Made by a program: the position numbers and the translations under genes. A stretch of 64,000 bases of DNA from Romeriopsis navalis LEGE 11480 (GTDB lineage Bacteria; Cyanobacteriota; Cyanobacteriia; Leptolyngbyales; Leptolyngbyaceae). The stretch covers positions 22,360 through 86,359 of the forward strand of contig NZ_JADEXQ010000013.1 of the NCBI RefSeq assembly GCF_015207035.1. Direction: 5' to 3'. The notes below the pieces were generated by a model. The model ran no database searches. It saw only the letters and a program-made list of their open reading frames with translations, and had not been told where the DNA came from. Below, in pieces: positions 18,757 through 27,666 of this stretch. Numbering within the stretch: position 1 is the first letter of the stretch; the number at the start of each line of letters is the position of its first letter.

Positions 18757-19566
18757 ATGAAGAATCGTCCCCATCTGCGGTTACTCCGTCAGGGCAATCA
18801 GCGCTGGGATGCTTGGCGATCGTCACAAACGCTGAAGCAAGTCGATCTGACGGAAATTAGTATTCGGGGTGAACGGTTTCACGGGATGGATCTGCGTTGG
18901 GTCAAGCTGAATCGGGCTTATTTAGACTATGCGGATCTGCGGTGGGCGGATTTTCGGTTTGCGGAGCTGGTGGATGCCAGTTTAATCGGCACAAATCTGT
19001 CGGAGGCCAATTTGTCAGAAGCCAATCTGATTGGCTCGGAACTGCGGGAAGCGAAGTTTTTGGGTGCGGATCTAACGGGGGTGAATCTCGTCGGGACGCA
19101 GCTGTGGCGGACTCAGCTACAACATACTGACTTAGCTTCGGCTCAACTCCACCGGGCTTGTTTGGTGGAATCGAGTCTGATGGATGCGAACTTGGCGGAT
19201 GCCGATTTGACCAGTGCTGTGTTGAATCAAGTAGAAGCAAATGGGACGCATGCCTATCGCGCTAACTTTAGTCAGGCCCGGCTGATTCGATCGCACTTTG
19301 TGAATGCGTATTTGTTTGCGGCGAATTTTGGTGGGGCCGATTTAGCTGGTTCCGATTTTGGTTGGGCAAACTTAACCAAAGCCAATTTTGCGGGTGCGAA
19401 CCTACGCGGCGTGAACTTGCGCGGTGCGAAGGTCGCCGATGTGAATTTTATGGGTGCTGATTTGCGCGGGGCCTGCTTGCGGGATGTTGAGCTGAGTGAG
19501 GCGCAGCTACAAGCGGTGGGCTGGATGGATTCACCCGAGGAACTTGCCCGTCGGCGTTTCTGTTAA
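18757..19566 (+). CDS. Pentapeptide-repeat protein
   Basis: A 269-residue protein. From about residue 37 to 250 it consists of A(D/N)LXX pentapeptides (for example ANLSEANLSEANLIGSELREA, GADLAGSDFGWANL), which fold into a right-handed quadrilateral beta-helix. No signal peptide or membrane segment is visible, so it is probably cytoplasmic. The first 35 residues are basic and unrelated to the repeat. It begins 3 nt after the ccmP stop codon, so the two are almost certainly one transcript. The function of such proteins in cyanobacteria is mostly unknown. Confidence 0.88.
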   Translation: MKNRPHLRLLRQGNQRWDAWRSSQTLKQVDLTEISIRGERFHGMDLRWVKLNRAYLDYADLRWADFRFAELVDASLIGTNLSEANLSEANLIGSELREAKFLGADLTGVNLVGTQLWRTQLQHTDLASAQLHRACLVESSLMDANLADADLTSAVLNQVEANGTHAYRANFSQARLIRSHFVNAYLFAANFGGADLAGSDFGWANLTKANFAGANLRGVNLRGAKVADVNFMGADLRGACLRDVELSEAQLQAVGWMDSPEELARRRFC

Positions 19567-19690
19567 CGATATCTTTGGCGCTGCCCATATCTCTGACAAT
19601 GCCAGTCGGCTGGCTGCGGTATGTCATGAATTGGCGGGTCGCTTGGGGCTACGGCTCAAACGAGACTACGGTCTGAAACCCACTTAAAAC

Positions 19691-19720
19691 AAAAAGCCGG
19701 TAACTCAATGAGCACCGGTT
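19691..19720 (-). terminator. Terminator after tRNA-fMet
   Basis: On the minus strand, AACCGGTGCTC and GAGTTACCGGC form an interrupted hairpin followed by TTTTTG. It lies 12 bases beyond the CCA end of the tRNA. Confidence 0.7.
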
Positions 19721-19731
19721 CTTTGTTTATT

Positions 19732-19808
<77 letters not shown>

Positions 19809-19822
19809 TCGTTCGCTTAGCT

Positions 19823-19853
19823 ACTATAGCGTAGAACGTATCGTAGATTGCAA
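19823..19853 (-). promoter_or_regulatory. Probable sigma-70 promoter of tRNA-fMet
   Basis: On the minus strand, TTGCAA (19848-19853) and TATAGT (19823-19828) are separated by 19 bp; TATAGT ends 14 nt before the tRNA 5' end. The -10 is good; the spacing is slightly long. Confidence 0.45.
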
Positions 19854-19955
19854 ACTTATTTCGGATAATTTGCGGAATGTCGTGTTTGAGCACTGAAGGC
19901 TAAACTGGAATAGCTCGCTGACGCTTCACTAGACCGCTGTTTGACACGTGATTCT

Positions 19956-20660
19956 ATGCAGATTTTAATTATTGAGGATGAGGCGGAAATCGCCCAATTG
20001 ATCCAGCTTTATCTTGAAAAAGAAGGGTTTGCCTGTCGGACTTGCCGTGACGGGATTACCGCGTTACAAGTTTTCCAAGAGCAACAGCCGGATCTAATTA
20101 TTCTTGATCTGATGATTCCCGGTTTAGATGGGCTGGAAGTTTGTGCCCGGATTCGCCAAAAGCCAGGGGCGAAAGATCCCTACATCATGATGTTGACGGC
20201 GAAAGGGGAGGAGATCGATCGAATTATTGGCCTTTCCACCGGAGCCGATGACTATATGGTCAAACCCTTTAGTCCAAAGGAATTAGTGGCACGGGTCCGG
20301 GCGTTGCTGCGTCGCTCGATGCGGCAAGGGGGGCAAAGTGAGACCTATCAAACGGCGAGTTTTACGATCGATGTTGATCAGCGATCGGCCCAACGGCATC
20401 TGACTCCCGATCAGCCAGAGAATCTTGATCTGACGACGTTGGAATTTGATTTGCTGTCAACCTTTTTGAGCTATCCGGGTCGGGTCTGGAATCGATCGCA
20501 GCTGATTGACAAACTTTGGGGCAGCGATTTCTTTGGGGATGAGCGCGTTGTTGATACGCACATTGCCCGCCTGCGCAAAAAAATTGAACCGGACCCATCG
20601 AATCCGACGTTTGTCAAAACCGTGATTGGTGTGGGTTATAAATTTGAGGATGCGACTTAG
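19956..20660 (+). CDS. OmpR/PhoB-family response regulator
   Basis: A 234-residue two-domain regulator. The receiver (1 to about 118) has the acidic pair in IIEDEAE, the phosphoacceptor Asp in LIILDLMIPG, the Thr in MLTAKGEE and the Lys in MVKPFSPKE, so it should be fully functional. The C-terminal winged helix (about 135-230) has LTTLEFDLLSTFLSYPGRVWNRSQL and RVVDTHIARLRKKIEPDP, with the GVGYKF ending of OmpR-class domains. The frame is open from TTG 19941, but ATG 19956 (MQILIIEDE) matches family starts. A histidine kinase 0.8 kb downstream may be its partner, although that kinase is adjacent to another regulator. Confidence 0.93.
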   Translation: MQILIIEDEAEIAQLIQLYLEKEGFACRTCRDGITALQVFQEQQPDLIILDLMIPGLDGLEVCARIRQKPGAKDPYIMMLTAKGEEIDRIIGLSTGADDYMVKPFSPKELVARVRALLRRSMRQGGQSETYQTASFTIDVDQRSAQRHLTPDQPENLDLTTLEFDLLSTFLSYPGRVWNRSQLIDKLWGSDFFGDERVVDTHIARLRKKIEPDPSNPTFVKTVIGVGYKFEDAT

Positions 20661-20727
20661 TTACCGCAATTTCGCTGCCGTGAGTTAGCGGCTACGACCT
20701 CTGGAGAATTAACGTCTCCCTGGATGA

Positions 20728-21258
20728 TCAATCGTGCGGTCGATCGATGACGGGCCTGTGACGGTGCAGCTTGAAGAGCAAATCTTTCAGGGTCAACATC
20801 TCGTCACTGGTCAGTGGTTGGCTGACGGCAGAAACAAGCCTGAAATGCTCTGGGAGCATGGCTTCGAGCCGTTGCCGACCGTTTACGGTCAGCGTGATAA
20901 TCTGACGTCGTTTGTCATCGGGATGGTGCTGCCGTTGCAGCCAATTTTGCCGCTCTAAGCCATCGAGCAGTCCGGTAATGGTGCCCCGGGTGACGCCGGC
21001 CATCGTGGCACATTCGGAAGGGGTGAGAAATTCTTCGGGAATTAAGGCGCGATCGGCTTGGTAAAGCAGCATTAACACGGTAAATTTGCCCGCTGATAAA
21101 TCATACTTGGCAAAGTTGGCATCAATGATCGCGTGGATGTCATGGGCCGTTTTGAGCAATGTGAGGCAGGTATCGACGGCGGCGACATCAAGTTCTGGAT
21201 AACGCTGGGCCATGGCCTTGAGGGCATCATGTTGGGGCAGGTCGCGAGGCGATAACAC
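20728..21258 (-). CDS. MarR-family transcriptional regulator
   Basis: A 176-residue winged-helix protein, convergent with the OmpR regulator and divergent from the histidine kinase. The recognition region LTPSECATMAGVTRGTITGLLDGLE and the wing LQRQHHPDDKRRQIITLTVNGRQRL are clear MarR features. The N-terminal region (DTCLTLLKTAHDIHAIIDANFAKYDLS) is the dimerisation helix. The longest reading starts at GTG 21258 with no evident ribosome site; ATG 21213 (MAQRYPELDV) is an alternative. MarR proteins often repress a divergent gene; here that would be the kinase-LuxR pair, an inference only. Confidence 0.88.
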   Translation of the reverse strand: MLSPRDLPQHDALKAMAQRYPELDVAAVDTCLTLLKTAHDIHAIIDANFAKYDLSAGKFTVLMLLYQADRALIPEEFLTPSECATMAGVTRGTITGLLDGLERQNWLQRQHHPDDKRRQIITLTVNGRQRLEAMLPEHFRLVSAVSQPLTSDEMLTLKDLLFKLHRHRPVIDRPHD

Positions 21259-21479
21259 AGGGCGGTACGGGGAGCGAATGTGAGTGCTTCATCATCAAAC
21301 CGTACCCTTGCCCGGCTGTCTACTCCGGCTAATTGGGGACTCAATACTTATGAGCACGTCATGCATTACGGTGTGTTGCTGACATACGATCGTCACCTGG
21401 GTAAGCTAACCTAGGGCACATTGATTTGCGACGCTTCGGCTGGGTGCAAAATTGCTGATCTTCCCCCCGCGACTGACCC

Positions 21480-22649
21480 ATGCGACAGATTGACCTCAAA
21501 ACCCGGCTCTTCCTCTCTCACATGATCGTCATGACGGTGGGGATTGCGACGCTCTTAGCCGTCGGGAAATTTTATTCGCCGCGCTTTTTTGTCGAGCATT
21601 TGCAGCAGTTAGAAATCGATGGCATCAATTTGGTGTTTGTCAAAAAACGGTTGGTCAATGGGTTTGAGTCGGCCTGGAGTCGTGGGGCGTTCTGGTCGAT
21701 GATTGTCGGCGGTTCGATGGCAGGGATGCTGAGTTATCTGGTGTCCAAACGGATCATGCAGCCGTTGATTCAGATGCAAAAGATTACCCGTAAATTCGCC
21801 TCGGGCAATCTGGCAGAACGGATGCCGGCGAATGAAATCCCCGAATTAAATCGCCTTGCGGATAGTTTTAACCGGATGGCATTTGCGTTAGAAGATGTCG
21901 AGCAGCGACGCCGCGAATTAGTTAGTGACCTCACCCATGAACTCCGAACGCCCCTGACCGTGGTGGAGGGATATTTAGAAGGGCTGGCCGATGGCACGAT
22001 CGAGCCAGAACCAGAAATTTACGGTAACTTGGTGCGGGAAACCAGCCGCTTAAAGCGCTTGGTAAATGACTTGCAGGAACTGTCCAAGGCGGAAGCGGGC
22101 TATCTGCCAATTCAGGCAAAACCATTGGCGGTGCGACCGTTGATGGATGAGCTCGTGCAGCGGTTTAGTGATCAGTTATTAGATAGCCCCACCCGGATCA
22201 AGCTCGATTGTCCCGAAAATTTGCCCCGGGTGATGGCCGATGCCGAACGGGTAGAGCAAGTCTTAGTGAACTTGATTGGCAATGCGCTGCGCTATACACC
22301 GTCTGGAGATGTATCTTTGCAAGCCTGGGTTGGCGAACAAAAGCAATTTCTCTGGATTGGGGTGAAAGATACCGGTCAAGGGATTGCCCCAGAAGAGTTG
22401 CCCCATGTGTTTGAGCGATTTTGGCGATCGGATCGCTCCCGTGATCGCAACTCGGGGGGGACGGGAATTGGCTTGGCCATTTCGCGTCGCTTAGTTGAGT
22501 TGCAGAAAGGCGTGATTCGGGTTGAGAGTCAGTTAGGGCAGGGCAGTTTCTTCCAGTTTTCGTTGCCGATCGCCAAGAAAAGTCTTGGCTTGAGTGCGAC
22601 GAAAGTGCTGGCCCCTGGTTCTGTCAATGTTGAAGATCAGATGGTGTAG
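21480..22649 (+). CDS. Membrane sensor histidine kinase
   Basis: A 389-residue kinase. Membrane helix 1 is at about residues 12-28 and helix 2 at about 62-84, enclosing a very short periplasmic loop of some 35 residues, too small for a large ligand domain. A HAMP domain (about 85-137, ending SFNRMAFALEDVE) leads into HisKA with DLTHELRTPLT and phospho-His153. The ATPase domain has NLIGNALRYTP (N box), DTGQGIAPEE (G1) and GGTGIGLAI (G2). The downstream LuxR-type regulator starts 2 nt after its stop, so the two are cotranscribed. The kinase architecture is one usually paired with OmpR-type regulators, and one such regulator lies upstream. Confidence 0.92.
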   Translation: MRQIDLKTRLFLSHMIVMTVGIATLLAVGKFYSPRFFVEHLQQLEIDGINLVFVKKRLVNGFESAWSRGAFWSMIVGGSMAGMLSYLVSKRIMQPLIQMQKITRKFASGNLAERMPANEIPELNRLADSFNRMAFALEDVEQRRRELVSDLTHELRTPLTVVEGYLEGLADGTIEPEPEIYGNLVRETSRLKRLVNDLQELSKAEAGYLPIQAKPLAVRPLMDELVQRFSDQLLDSPTRIKLDCPENLPRVMADAERVEQVLVNLIGNALRYTPSGDVSLQAWVGEQKQFLWIGVKDTGQGIAPEELPHVFERFWRSDRSRDRNSGGTGIGLAISRRLVELQKGVIRVESQLGQGSFFQFSLPIAKKSLGLSATKVLAPGSVNVEDQMV

Positions 22650-22651
22650 GC

Positions 22652-23323
22652 ATGCTGCAACTACTATTGGTCGATGACCAAACCTTAATTCGCCGGGGGC
22701 TGAAAGCTGTCTTAAAGCCTGAGCCCGATTTAACGGTGCTGGGGGAAGCGGGTAATGGCCTTGAGGCATTAGCTTGGCTGCGATCGACGGATCAAATGCC
22801 GGATGTGATTTTGATGGATGTGCGGATGCCGGAGATGGATGGAGTGTCTGCGACTCAGGCGATCGCCGCCGAATTTCCCACGGTCAAAATTTTGATTCTC
22901 ACAACCTTTGATGATACGGAATACGTGATGCAGGCCCTGCAAAATGGGGCATCGGGTTATTTGCTCAAAGATACCCCTGCAGAGGAACTCGTGCAGGCGA
23001 TTCAATTAGTCCAGAAAGGATATACCCAATTGGCCCCGGGGTTGGCTCAGAAGCTTATGGTGGCCCCACCACCGTCGCCAGTTGCGCTGGACCCGCCGAG
23101 CTTTGCGGCGGAAAATGATGTGAGTCTGGCCGAATTAACCCCCCGAGAGCAGGAAATCCTGCAACTGATTGCAACAGGCTCCAGCAATCGCGAAATCGCG
23201 CAGCAACTTTATATTTCGGAAAAGACAGTCAAAAATCACATCACGAACCTGCTGGGCCGCTTGGGACTGCGCGATCGCACCCAAGCCGCAGTGTGGTGGC
23301 ACACCCGTCAAACCCAGCTCTAG
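22652..23323 (+). CDS. NarL/LuxR-family response regulator
   Basis: A 223-residue regulator. The receiver has LLVDDQTL, the phosphoacceptor Asp in VILMDVRMPEMDG, the Thr of LTTFDD and the Lys of YLLKDTPAEEL. The C-terminal LuxR helix-turn-helix (about 160-215) has LTPREQEILQLIATGSSNREIAQQLYISEKTVKNH. A proline-rich linker (about 138-150) joins them. It follows the histidine kinase after 2 nt, which implies a cognate pair. Confidence 0.93.
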   Translation: MLQLLLVDDQTLIRRGLKAVLKPEPDLTVLGEAGNGLEALAWLRSTDQMPDVILMDVRMPEMDGVSATQAIAAEFPTVKILILTTFDDTEYVMQALQNGASGYLLKDTPAEELVQAIQLVQKGYTQLAPGLAQKLMVAPPPSPVALDPPSFAAENDVSLAELTPREQEILQLIATGSSNREIAQQLYISEKTVKNHITNLLGRLGLRDRTQAAVWWHTRQTQL

Positions 23324-23339
23324 TGGTCTGAGTCAGGGC

Positions 23340-23373
23340 AGAATTGCAAAGAGTCCGTGAGGTTTGCAATTCT
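23340..23373 (+). terminator. Perfect hairpin after the LuxR regulator
   Basis: AGAATTGCAAA (23340-23350) and TTTGCAATTCT (23363-23373) form a perfect 11-bp stem with a 12-nt loop, 16 nt past the stop codon. There is no strong U-tract, so termination is probable but not certain. Confidence 0.5.
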
Positions 23374-23451
23374 ATGTATGAAAAATAACGCGTATGTTGA
23401 TAAGATTTCTGTAACAATGGACTATATTAAATCCCTATTTTGCTTCATTAA

Positions 23452-23497
23452 GCAGGAATGCGATGGCTTTCACGGACGAAAGATCAGCCATTCTTGC
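23452..23497 (+). promoter_or_regulatory. Possible structured element in the metK leader region
   Basis: GCAGGAA (23452-23458) pairs with TTCTTGC (23491-23497); after a 5-nt bulge TGGCT (23464-23468) pairs with AGCCA (23486-23490), and TTC/GAA closes an inner loop. It ends 130 nt before metK. It does not match a SAM riboswitch class that I can recognise. The rest of 23324-23626 (303 bases) shows no gene. Confidence 0.35.
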
Positions 23498-23626
23498 ACT
23501 GAATTGATAGGATGGATTGCTTGTCGATCCGCAACATCCTTGTTGATTTTTAGCGACTTGTCGTTTGACTCGCAATTGCTAAACCTAGATTAGTCTCTAA
23601 CCATTACTCATAGAGAGGGTACTGTA

Positions 23627-24859
23627 TTGTCTCGTCGTTATTTCTTTACGTCTGAGTCTGTGACGGAAGGGCATCCCGACAAAGTCTGTGACCAGATCTC
23701 TGACACGATTTTGGACGCAGTTTTAGCTCAGGATCCCAAGAGCCGTGTCGCGGCTGAAGTGGTCGTAAACACCGGGTTGGTGCTGATCACGGGTGAAATT
23801 ACCACCCACGCACAGATTGACTTTATTGATTTGGCCCGCCGCAAGATTGCGGAAATTGGCTATACGATGGCTGATAACGGGTTCTCCTCGGATAGTTGTT
23901 CTGTGCTTGTGGCCTTGGATAAGCAATCGCCGGATATTGCTCAGGGCGTTGATTCGGCACAGGAAACACGGGAGCAGTTAAGCTCCGAGGAACTGGATAA
24001 AATTGGTGCCGGTGACCAAGGCATCATGTTTGGCTTTGCCTGCAACGAGACACCTGAATTGATGCCGTTGCCCATTAGCTTGGCCAACCGGATTTCCCGC
24101 AAGCTGGCGGCAGTGCGTAAGACTGGCCAAGTCAAGAACTTGCGTCCCGATGGTAAGACGCAGGTGACGGTTTTGTACGATGGGGACAAGCCGATCGGGA
24201 TTGATACGGTCTTGATCTCAACGCAGCATGATGCGGAAGCTTCCCAAGATGTGCTCAAAGAAGAGCTGTGGAAGAATGTTGTTGAGCCTTGCTTTGCGGA
24301 CATCGAACTCAAGCCGGATGATCAGACGAAGTTCTTGATGAATCCGACTGGTAAGTTCGTCATCGGTGGTCCTCAAGGTGATGCTGGTTTGACGGGTCGC
24401 AAGATCATTGTCGACACCTACGGTGGCTATTCCCGTCATGGCGGTGGCGCATTCTCTGGTAAGGATCCCACAAAGGTTGACCGTTCGGCTGCTTATGCCG
24501 CTCGTCACGTTGCGAAAAATATCGTCGCGGCTGGTTTAGCGGATAAATGTGAAGTCCAGCTCAGCTATGCGATCGGTGTCGCACGTCCTTGTAGTCTGTT
24601 GGTCGAAACCTTCGGCACTGGCAAAATCGACGAAGAGAAGATCACGGATTTGGTGAGCCAGCACTTTGAGTTGCGCCCCGCTGGGATTATCCAAAACTTC
24701 GGTTTGCAGACTGTAACGGCTGATCGCGGTGGTCGCTTCTACCAGGATGTCGCAGCTTACGGTCATTTTGGTCGTAACGACTTGGATCTGCCTTGGGAGC
24801 AAACGGACAAAGCTGAGGCATTAAAATCCGCTGCCGCAAGTCTCATGGCAACAGCTTAA
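23627..24859 (+). CDS. metK: S-adenosylmethionine synthase
   Basis: Makes S-adenosylmethionine from methionine and ATP. 410 residues, the usual length. Signatures: [19 protein letters not shown] (ATP and Mg2+ binding), [12 protein letters not shown] and [16 protein letters not shown]. The start is TTG at 23627: AGAGAGGG lies 7 nt upstream, the protein begins [11 protein letters not shown] like other cyanobacterial MetK, and no upstream ATG fits. A strong terminator follows. It seems to be monocistronic. Confidence 0.97.
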   Translation: MSRRYFFTSESVTEGHPDKVCDQISDTILDAVLAQDPKSRVAAEVVVNTGLVLITGEITTHAQIDFIDLARRKIAEIGYTMADNGFSSDSCSVLVALDKQSPDIAQGVDSAQETREQLSSEELDKIGAGDQGIMFGFACNETPELMPLPISLANRISRKLAAVRKTGQVKNLRPDGKTQVTVLYDGDKPIGIDTVLISTQHDAEASQDVLKEELWKNVVEPCFADIELKPDDQTKFLMNPTGKFVIGGPQGDAGLTGRKIIVDTYGGYSRHGGGAFSGKDPTKVDRSAAYAARHVAKNIVAAGLADKCEVQLSYAIGVARPCSLLVETFGTGKIDEEKITDLVSQHFELRPAGIIQNFGLQTVTADRGGRFYQDVAAYGHFGRNDLDLPWEQTDKAEALKSAAASLMATA

Positions 24860-24917
24860 GTCTCTCAGTTAGAAGTTTGGATTTGAACGAAAGTTGGATT
24901 TGAACATTGATTGCCTG

Positions 24918-24947
24918 ACGGCGCTACTGTAGTAGCGCCGTTTTTTT
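24918..24947 (+). terminator. Strong terminator after metK
   Basis: ACGGCGCTACT (24918-24928) and AGTAGCGCCGT (24931-24941) form a perfect 11-bp GC-rich stem, followed by seven Ts (24941-24947). It is 59 nt past the stop codon. Confidence 0.93.
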
Positions 24948-25022
24948 ATGGCAGGCAAGAGTCGATCGGCTATTGTTGGAAGGTGTTTGAGCCCAGCCGG
25001 GTATGTTTAGAGCGCAGGATTT

Positions 25023-25952
25023 ATGGATAGGCAGGATCGGATTCAGGGTGGGTTATTAGGCTTATTGATTGGGGATGCGTTGGGTGTGCCCTACGAGTTT
25101 CAGGATGCCGCAAACTTGCCACCGATCGCCGAAATTGAAATGACGCCGCCCTTGGGCTTTCGGCGTTCCCATGGGGCAGTGCAGCCAGGAACTTGGTCAG
25201 ACGATGGAGCGCAAGCGTTGTGTTTGCTGACTTCACTTTTGGACTGTGGTCAGCTTGACCCCGATGATTTGGGGCAGCGGTTTGTGACTTGGTATCAGTC
25301 GGGCTATATGGCGCTCGATAACCATGTGTTTGATGTGGGTGTGCATACGAGTGTGGTGTTGCAGGCGATCGCGACGGGTATGCCCGCCTTAGATGCGGGT
25401 GCGATGGGCCAAGATGCCCGTGGTAATGGTTCATTGATGCGATCGTTACCGTTGGTGTTGTGGCATCAGGGGAGTGATGCGGCCCTGGTGGCAGACGCCC
25501 ATTTACAGTCGCAGGTTACCCATGGTGACGCCTACTGCCAAGTTTGTTGTGCGTTGTATTGTCTGTGGGCGCGGCGGCTTTTGGAGCGGGTGCCGTTCCC
25601 ATGGAGTGAGGCCACCCGTGCTTTACGCGCGATTTACCAGCAGAACCCGACATTCCTGGATATTTTAGATTGGGCGGTTCGACCTGATGATCGGGCTGAA
25701 GGTCAAGGGAGTGGATACGTGATTGATGCTCTGAGATCGGCGCGGATGGTGATGCGCTCAGGGCGTTATGAACAGGTGGTAAAAGCCGCGATCGCCCTTG
25801 GCAATGATACGGATACAACAGCTTGTATCGCCGGCGGAGTGGCCGGTATTCGCGATGGGTTGAGTGCAATTCCGAGTCGTTGGATTGAACAATTGCGCGG
25901 CCAGGAAATTGTGTTGCCGCTCTTAGAACGATTGTTGGAGCGTTGTGTTTGA
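25023..25952 (+). CDS. ADP-ribosylglycohydrolase family protein (first of a tandem pair)
   Basis: A 309-residue all-alpha protein of the ARH/DraG family, which removes ADP-ribose from proteins or small molecules with a binuclear Mg2+/Mn2+ centre. GGLLGLLIGDALGVPYEF is the family N-terminus. Metal-binding motif one is WSDDG at residues 58-62; the canonical (S/T)DDT threonine is Gly62 here. Motif two, GNDTDTTACIAGG, has Asp262, Asp264 and Thr265. RGNGSLMRSLPL is the substrate loop. Most ligands are present, so activity is likely, but the Thr-to-Gly change may shift specificity. The gene is followed after 3 nt by a second family member. Confidence 0.9.
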   Translation: MDRQDRIQGGLLGLLIGDALGVPYEFQDAANLPPIAEIEMTPPLGFRRSHGAVQPGTWSDDGAQALCLLTSLLDCGQLDPDDLGQRFVTWYQSGYMALDNHVFDVGVHTSVVLQAIATGMPALDAGAMGQDARGNGSLMRSLPLVLWHQGSDAALVADAHLQSQVTHGDAYCQVCCALYCLWARRLLERVPFPWSEATRALRAIYQQNPTFLDILDWAVRPDDRAEGQGSGYVIDALRSARMVMRSGRYEQVVKAAIALGNDTDTTACIAGGVAGIRDGLSAIPSRWIEQLRGQEIVLPLLERLLERCV

Positions 25953-25955
25953 GTG

Positions 25956-27026
25956 ATGAAGCATCGTCTGGAAGCCTCAATTATTGGGACATTGCTCGGC
26001 ACGGCGGTCGGTGATGCGATTGGCTTGCCCTACGAAGGCCTGAGCCGTGATCGACGGCGGGTGCTGTATCCCATGATCAATCATCATCGCCTGGTGTTTG
26101 GCAAAGGGATGATCTCGGACGATACGGAGCATACTTGCTTTGTGGCGCAGTCGTTGATTGCTTCGGCGGGTAATGTCGAGCAGTTTCGCCGGGAGCTGGC
26201 GGGGCGTTTACAGTTTTGGTTATTGGGTTTGCCGGCGGGCATTGGCTTGGCGACGTTGCGATCGATTTGTCGTTTGTGGGTGGGAATTGCGCCGCAAAAA
26301 TCGGGAGTGTTTTCGGCGGGTAATGGTCCAGCTATGCGGGTGACCTTATTGGGGGTTTGCTATGGTGATCAACCAGAATATTTACGCCGCATGGTCCAGG
26401 CTTCGACGCGGATTACCCACACTGATCCGAAGGCGGAATATGGGGCAATGGCGGTAGCGATTGCTGCTTATTTGGCGAGTTTAGGGCAGGATGTGTTGCC
26501 GAATGACTATGCCCAATTACTCAACGATCGCTTGCCAGTCGAGGCTGAGGCATTGCTTGATCTGATCAAACTCGCTGTAGCGAGTGCGGTGGCGAATGAA
26601 TCAACGATTGATTTTGCCAATTCGATCGGTTGTCGTGGCGGTGTTAGCGGTTATGTTTATCAAACTGTGCCGGTAGTGATTCAAACTTGGTTGCGTTACC
26701 AGGATGATTATCTCAATGGCATTTTAGAAATTGTTCAGGCGGGCGGCGATACCGATACGACGGCGGCGATATTGGGCGGGATTATTGGAGCCAGGGTCGG
26801 GAAGCTGGGGATACCGCAGTTGTGGGTGGCGGATATGTTGGAATGGCCGCGATCGATGGATTGGATCGAGCGATTAGGTAGACGTTTAGTGCAGGTGCTG
26901 GATGGTGATTTACAGCCAGCGTTGCCGGTGTTTGTGCCGGGATTGATTTTACGGAATCTAGGGTTTCTGATGATTGTGTTGTTTCATGGATTCCGTCGCT
27001 TGTTGCCGCCGTATCAGGTGAAGTGA
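25956..27026 (+). CDS. ADP-ribosylglycohydrolase family protein with C-terminal hydrophobic helix
   Basis: The second ARH-family gene, 3 nt after the first (a GTG directly before the ATG is also usable). 356 residues. Motif one is the canonical SDDT at residues 54-57, and motif two is GGDTDTTAAILGG with Asp265 and Asp267. SAGNGPAMRVTLLG is the substrate loop. Unlike the first copy, it ends with a hydrophobic segment, GLILRNLGFLMIVLFHGF, which could anchor it to a membrane. The two proteins are only distantly alike, so this is an old duplication or a functional pair. No ADP-ribosyltransferase gene is adjacent. Confidence 0.9.
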   Translation: MKHRLEASIIGTLLGTAVGDAIGLPYEGLSRDRRRVLYPMINHHRLVFGKGMISDDTEHTCFVAQSLIASAGNVEQFRRELAGRLQFWLLGLPAGIGLATLRSICRLWVGIAPQKSGVFSAGNGPAMRVTLLGVCYGDQPEYLRRMVQASTRITHTDPKAEYGAMAVAIAAYLASLGQDVLPNDYAQLLNDRLPVEAEALLDLIKLAVASAVANESTIDFANSIGCRGGVSGYVYQTVPVVIQTWLRYQDDYLNGILEIVQAGGDTDTTAAILGGIIGARVGKLGIPQLWVADMLEWPRSMDWIERLGRRLVQVLDGDLQPALPVFVPGLILRNLGFLMIVLFHGFRRLLPPYQVK

Positions 27027-27061
27027 ATATCCGGTTTGTGCTGGGATTTTGATGTTCGAAT

Positions 27062-27439
27062 TTAATCACCAAGGCAATTAACTGTGTAACTGTTTTCCAA
27101 TGCCACTTCGATTAATGCTTGGAGTTCTTCCAGCATTGCCATATGAGGATTTGTTTGTAAATCTTTCTGCATCAGACGTTGAAGGATTTGGGCGCGGATG
27201 ATGCGATCGGCGGGTAATCGAGTTGTTTTGACATAATGCGCCCGCCGTTCGTCCTGGAACTGTTGGATAATCGCCTTAATTTTTGCGAGTAGCCGAATTG
27301 GCCCATGTTCATGCAACATGACATTAGCGTAGGCATCAAGTTCGATTGGGCTATGTGGAGTGCGTTGCTGATTCAGCCAATGAATATAATGAGTCCTTGG
27401 TTGATAACTCAATTTCAACTTGTTTTTTGTCCTGAACAA
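27062..27439 (-). CDS. Hypothetical protein
   Basis: An open frame of 125 codons, convergent with the second ARH gene. The composition is protein-like: basic N-terminus, then mostly helical sequence (IRLLAKIKAIIQQFQDERR, RAQILQRLMQKDL) ending ENSYTVNCLGD. I do not recognise a family. There is no ATG near the 5' end; the start would be TTG at 27439 or TTG at 27418, the latter preceded by AGGACA. The frame stays open upstream, but there it is antisense to an Uma2 remnant. It may be a 5'-truncated gene. Support is moderate. Confidence 0.4.
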   Translation of the reverse strand: MFRTKNKLKLSYQPRTHYIHWLNQQRTPHSPIELDAYANVMLHEHGPIRLLAKIKAIIQQFQDERRAHYVKTTRLPADRIIRAQILQRLMQKDLQTNPHMAMLEELQALIEVALENSYTVNCLGD

Positions 27440-27470
27440 TGAAATCCATGAATCTGGACATTGAGTAATA

Positions 27471-27665
27471 ATGGCAGTTGCTGCTTGTCGTTTATTTGCT
27501 GCTTGCGAAACATTGCGATTCGGGGTATTGATTAATCCCCACGATCAGCAAGTGGAAATCTATCAAGCGGATGGCTCGATCGCCTAATTGGATAATCCGG
27601 CGCAGGTTGGTTGTTCCGCGGTTTTGCCCGGATTTGTGATTAATCTTCAGCGCATTCTGTGCTAA
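27471..27665 (+). pseudogene. Uma2-family (DUF820) nuclease remnant with in-frame stop
   Basis: In one continuous frame, codons from ATG 27471 give ETLRFGVLINPHDQQVEIYQADGS, a TAA stop at 27585-27587, then LDNPAQV and VLPGFVINLQRIL to TAA 27663. This is the order seen in the C-terminal third of Uma2 proteins: a (L)GWLINP..QVEIYRP strand pair, then LDNP, then LPGF.L.L..I. The N-terminal two-thirds, with the PD-(D/E)XK catalytic part, is missing, and an in-frame TGA at 27462 blocks upstream extension. Uma2 genes are very numerous in cyanobacteria and often decay. A terminator begins 2 nt after the last stop. Confidence 0.72.
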
Positions 27666-27666
27666 T

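Noticed and set aside
19496..19687. 63-codon ORF overlapping the end of the pentapeptide gene
   Set aside because: The part after 19566 reads rather protein-like (SDNASRLAAVCHELAGRLGL), but the start lies inside another gene and no ribosome site or homologue is evident.
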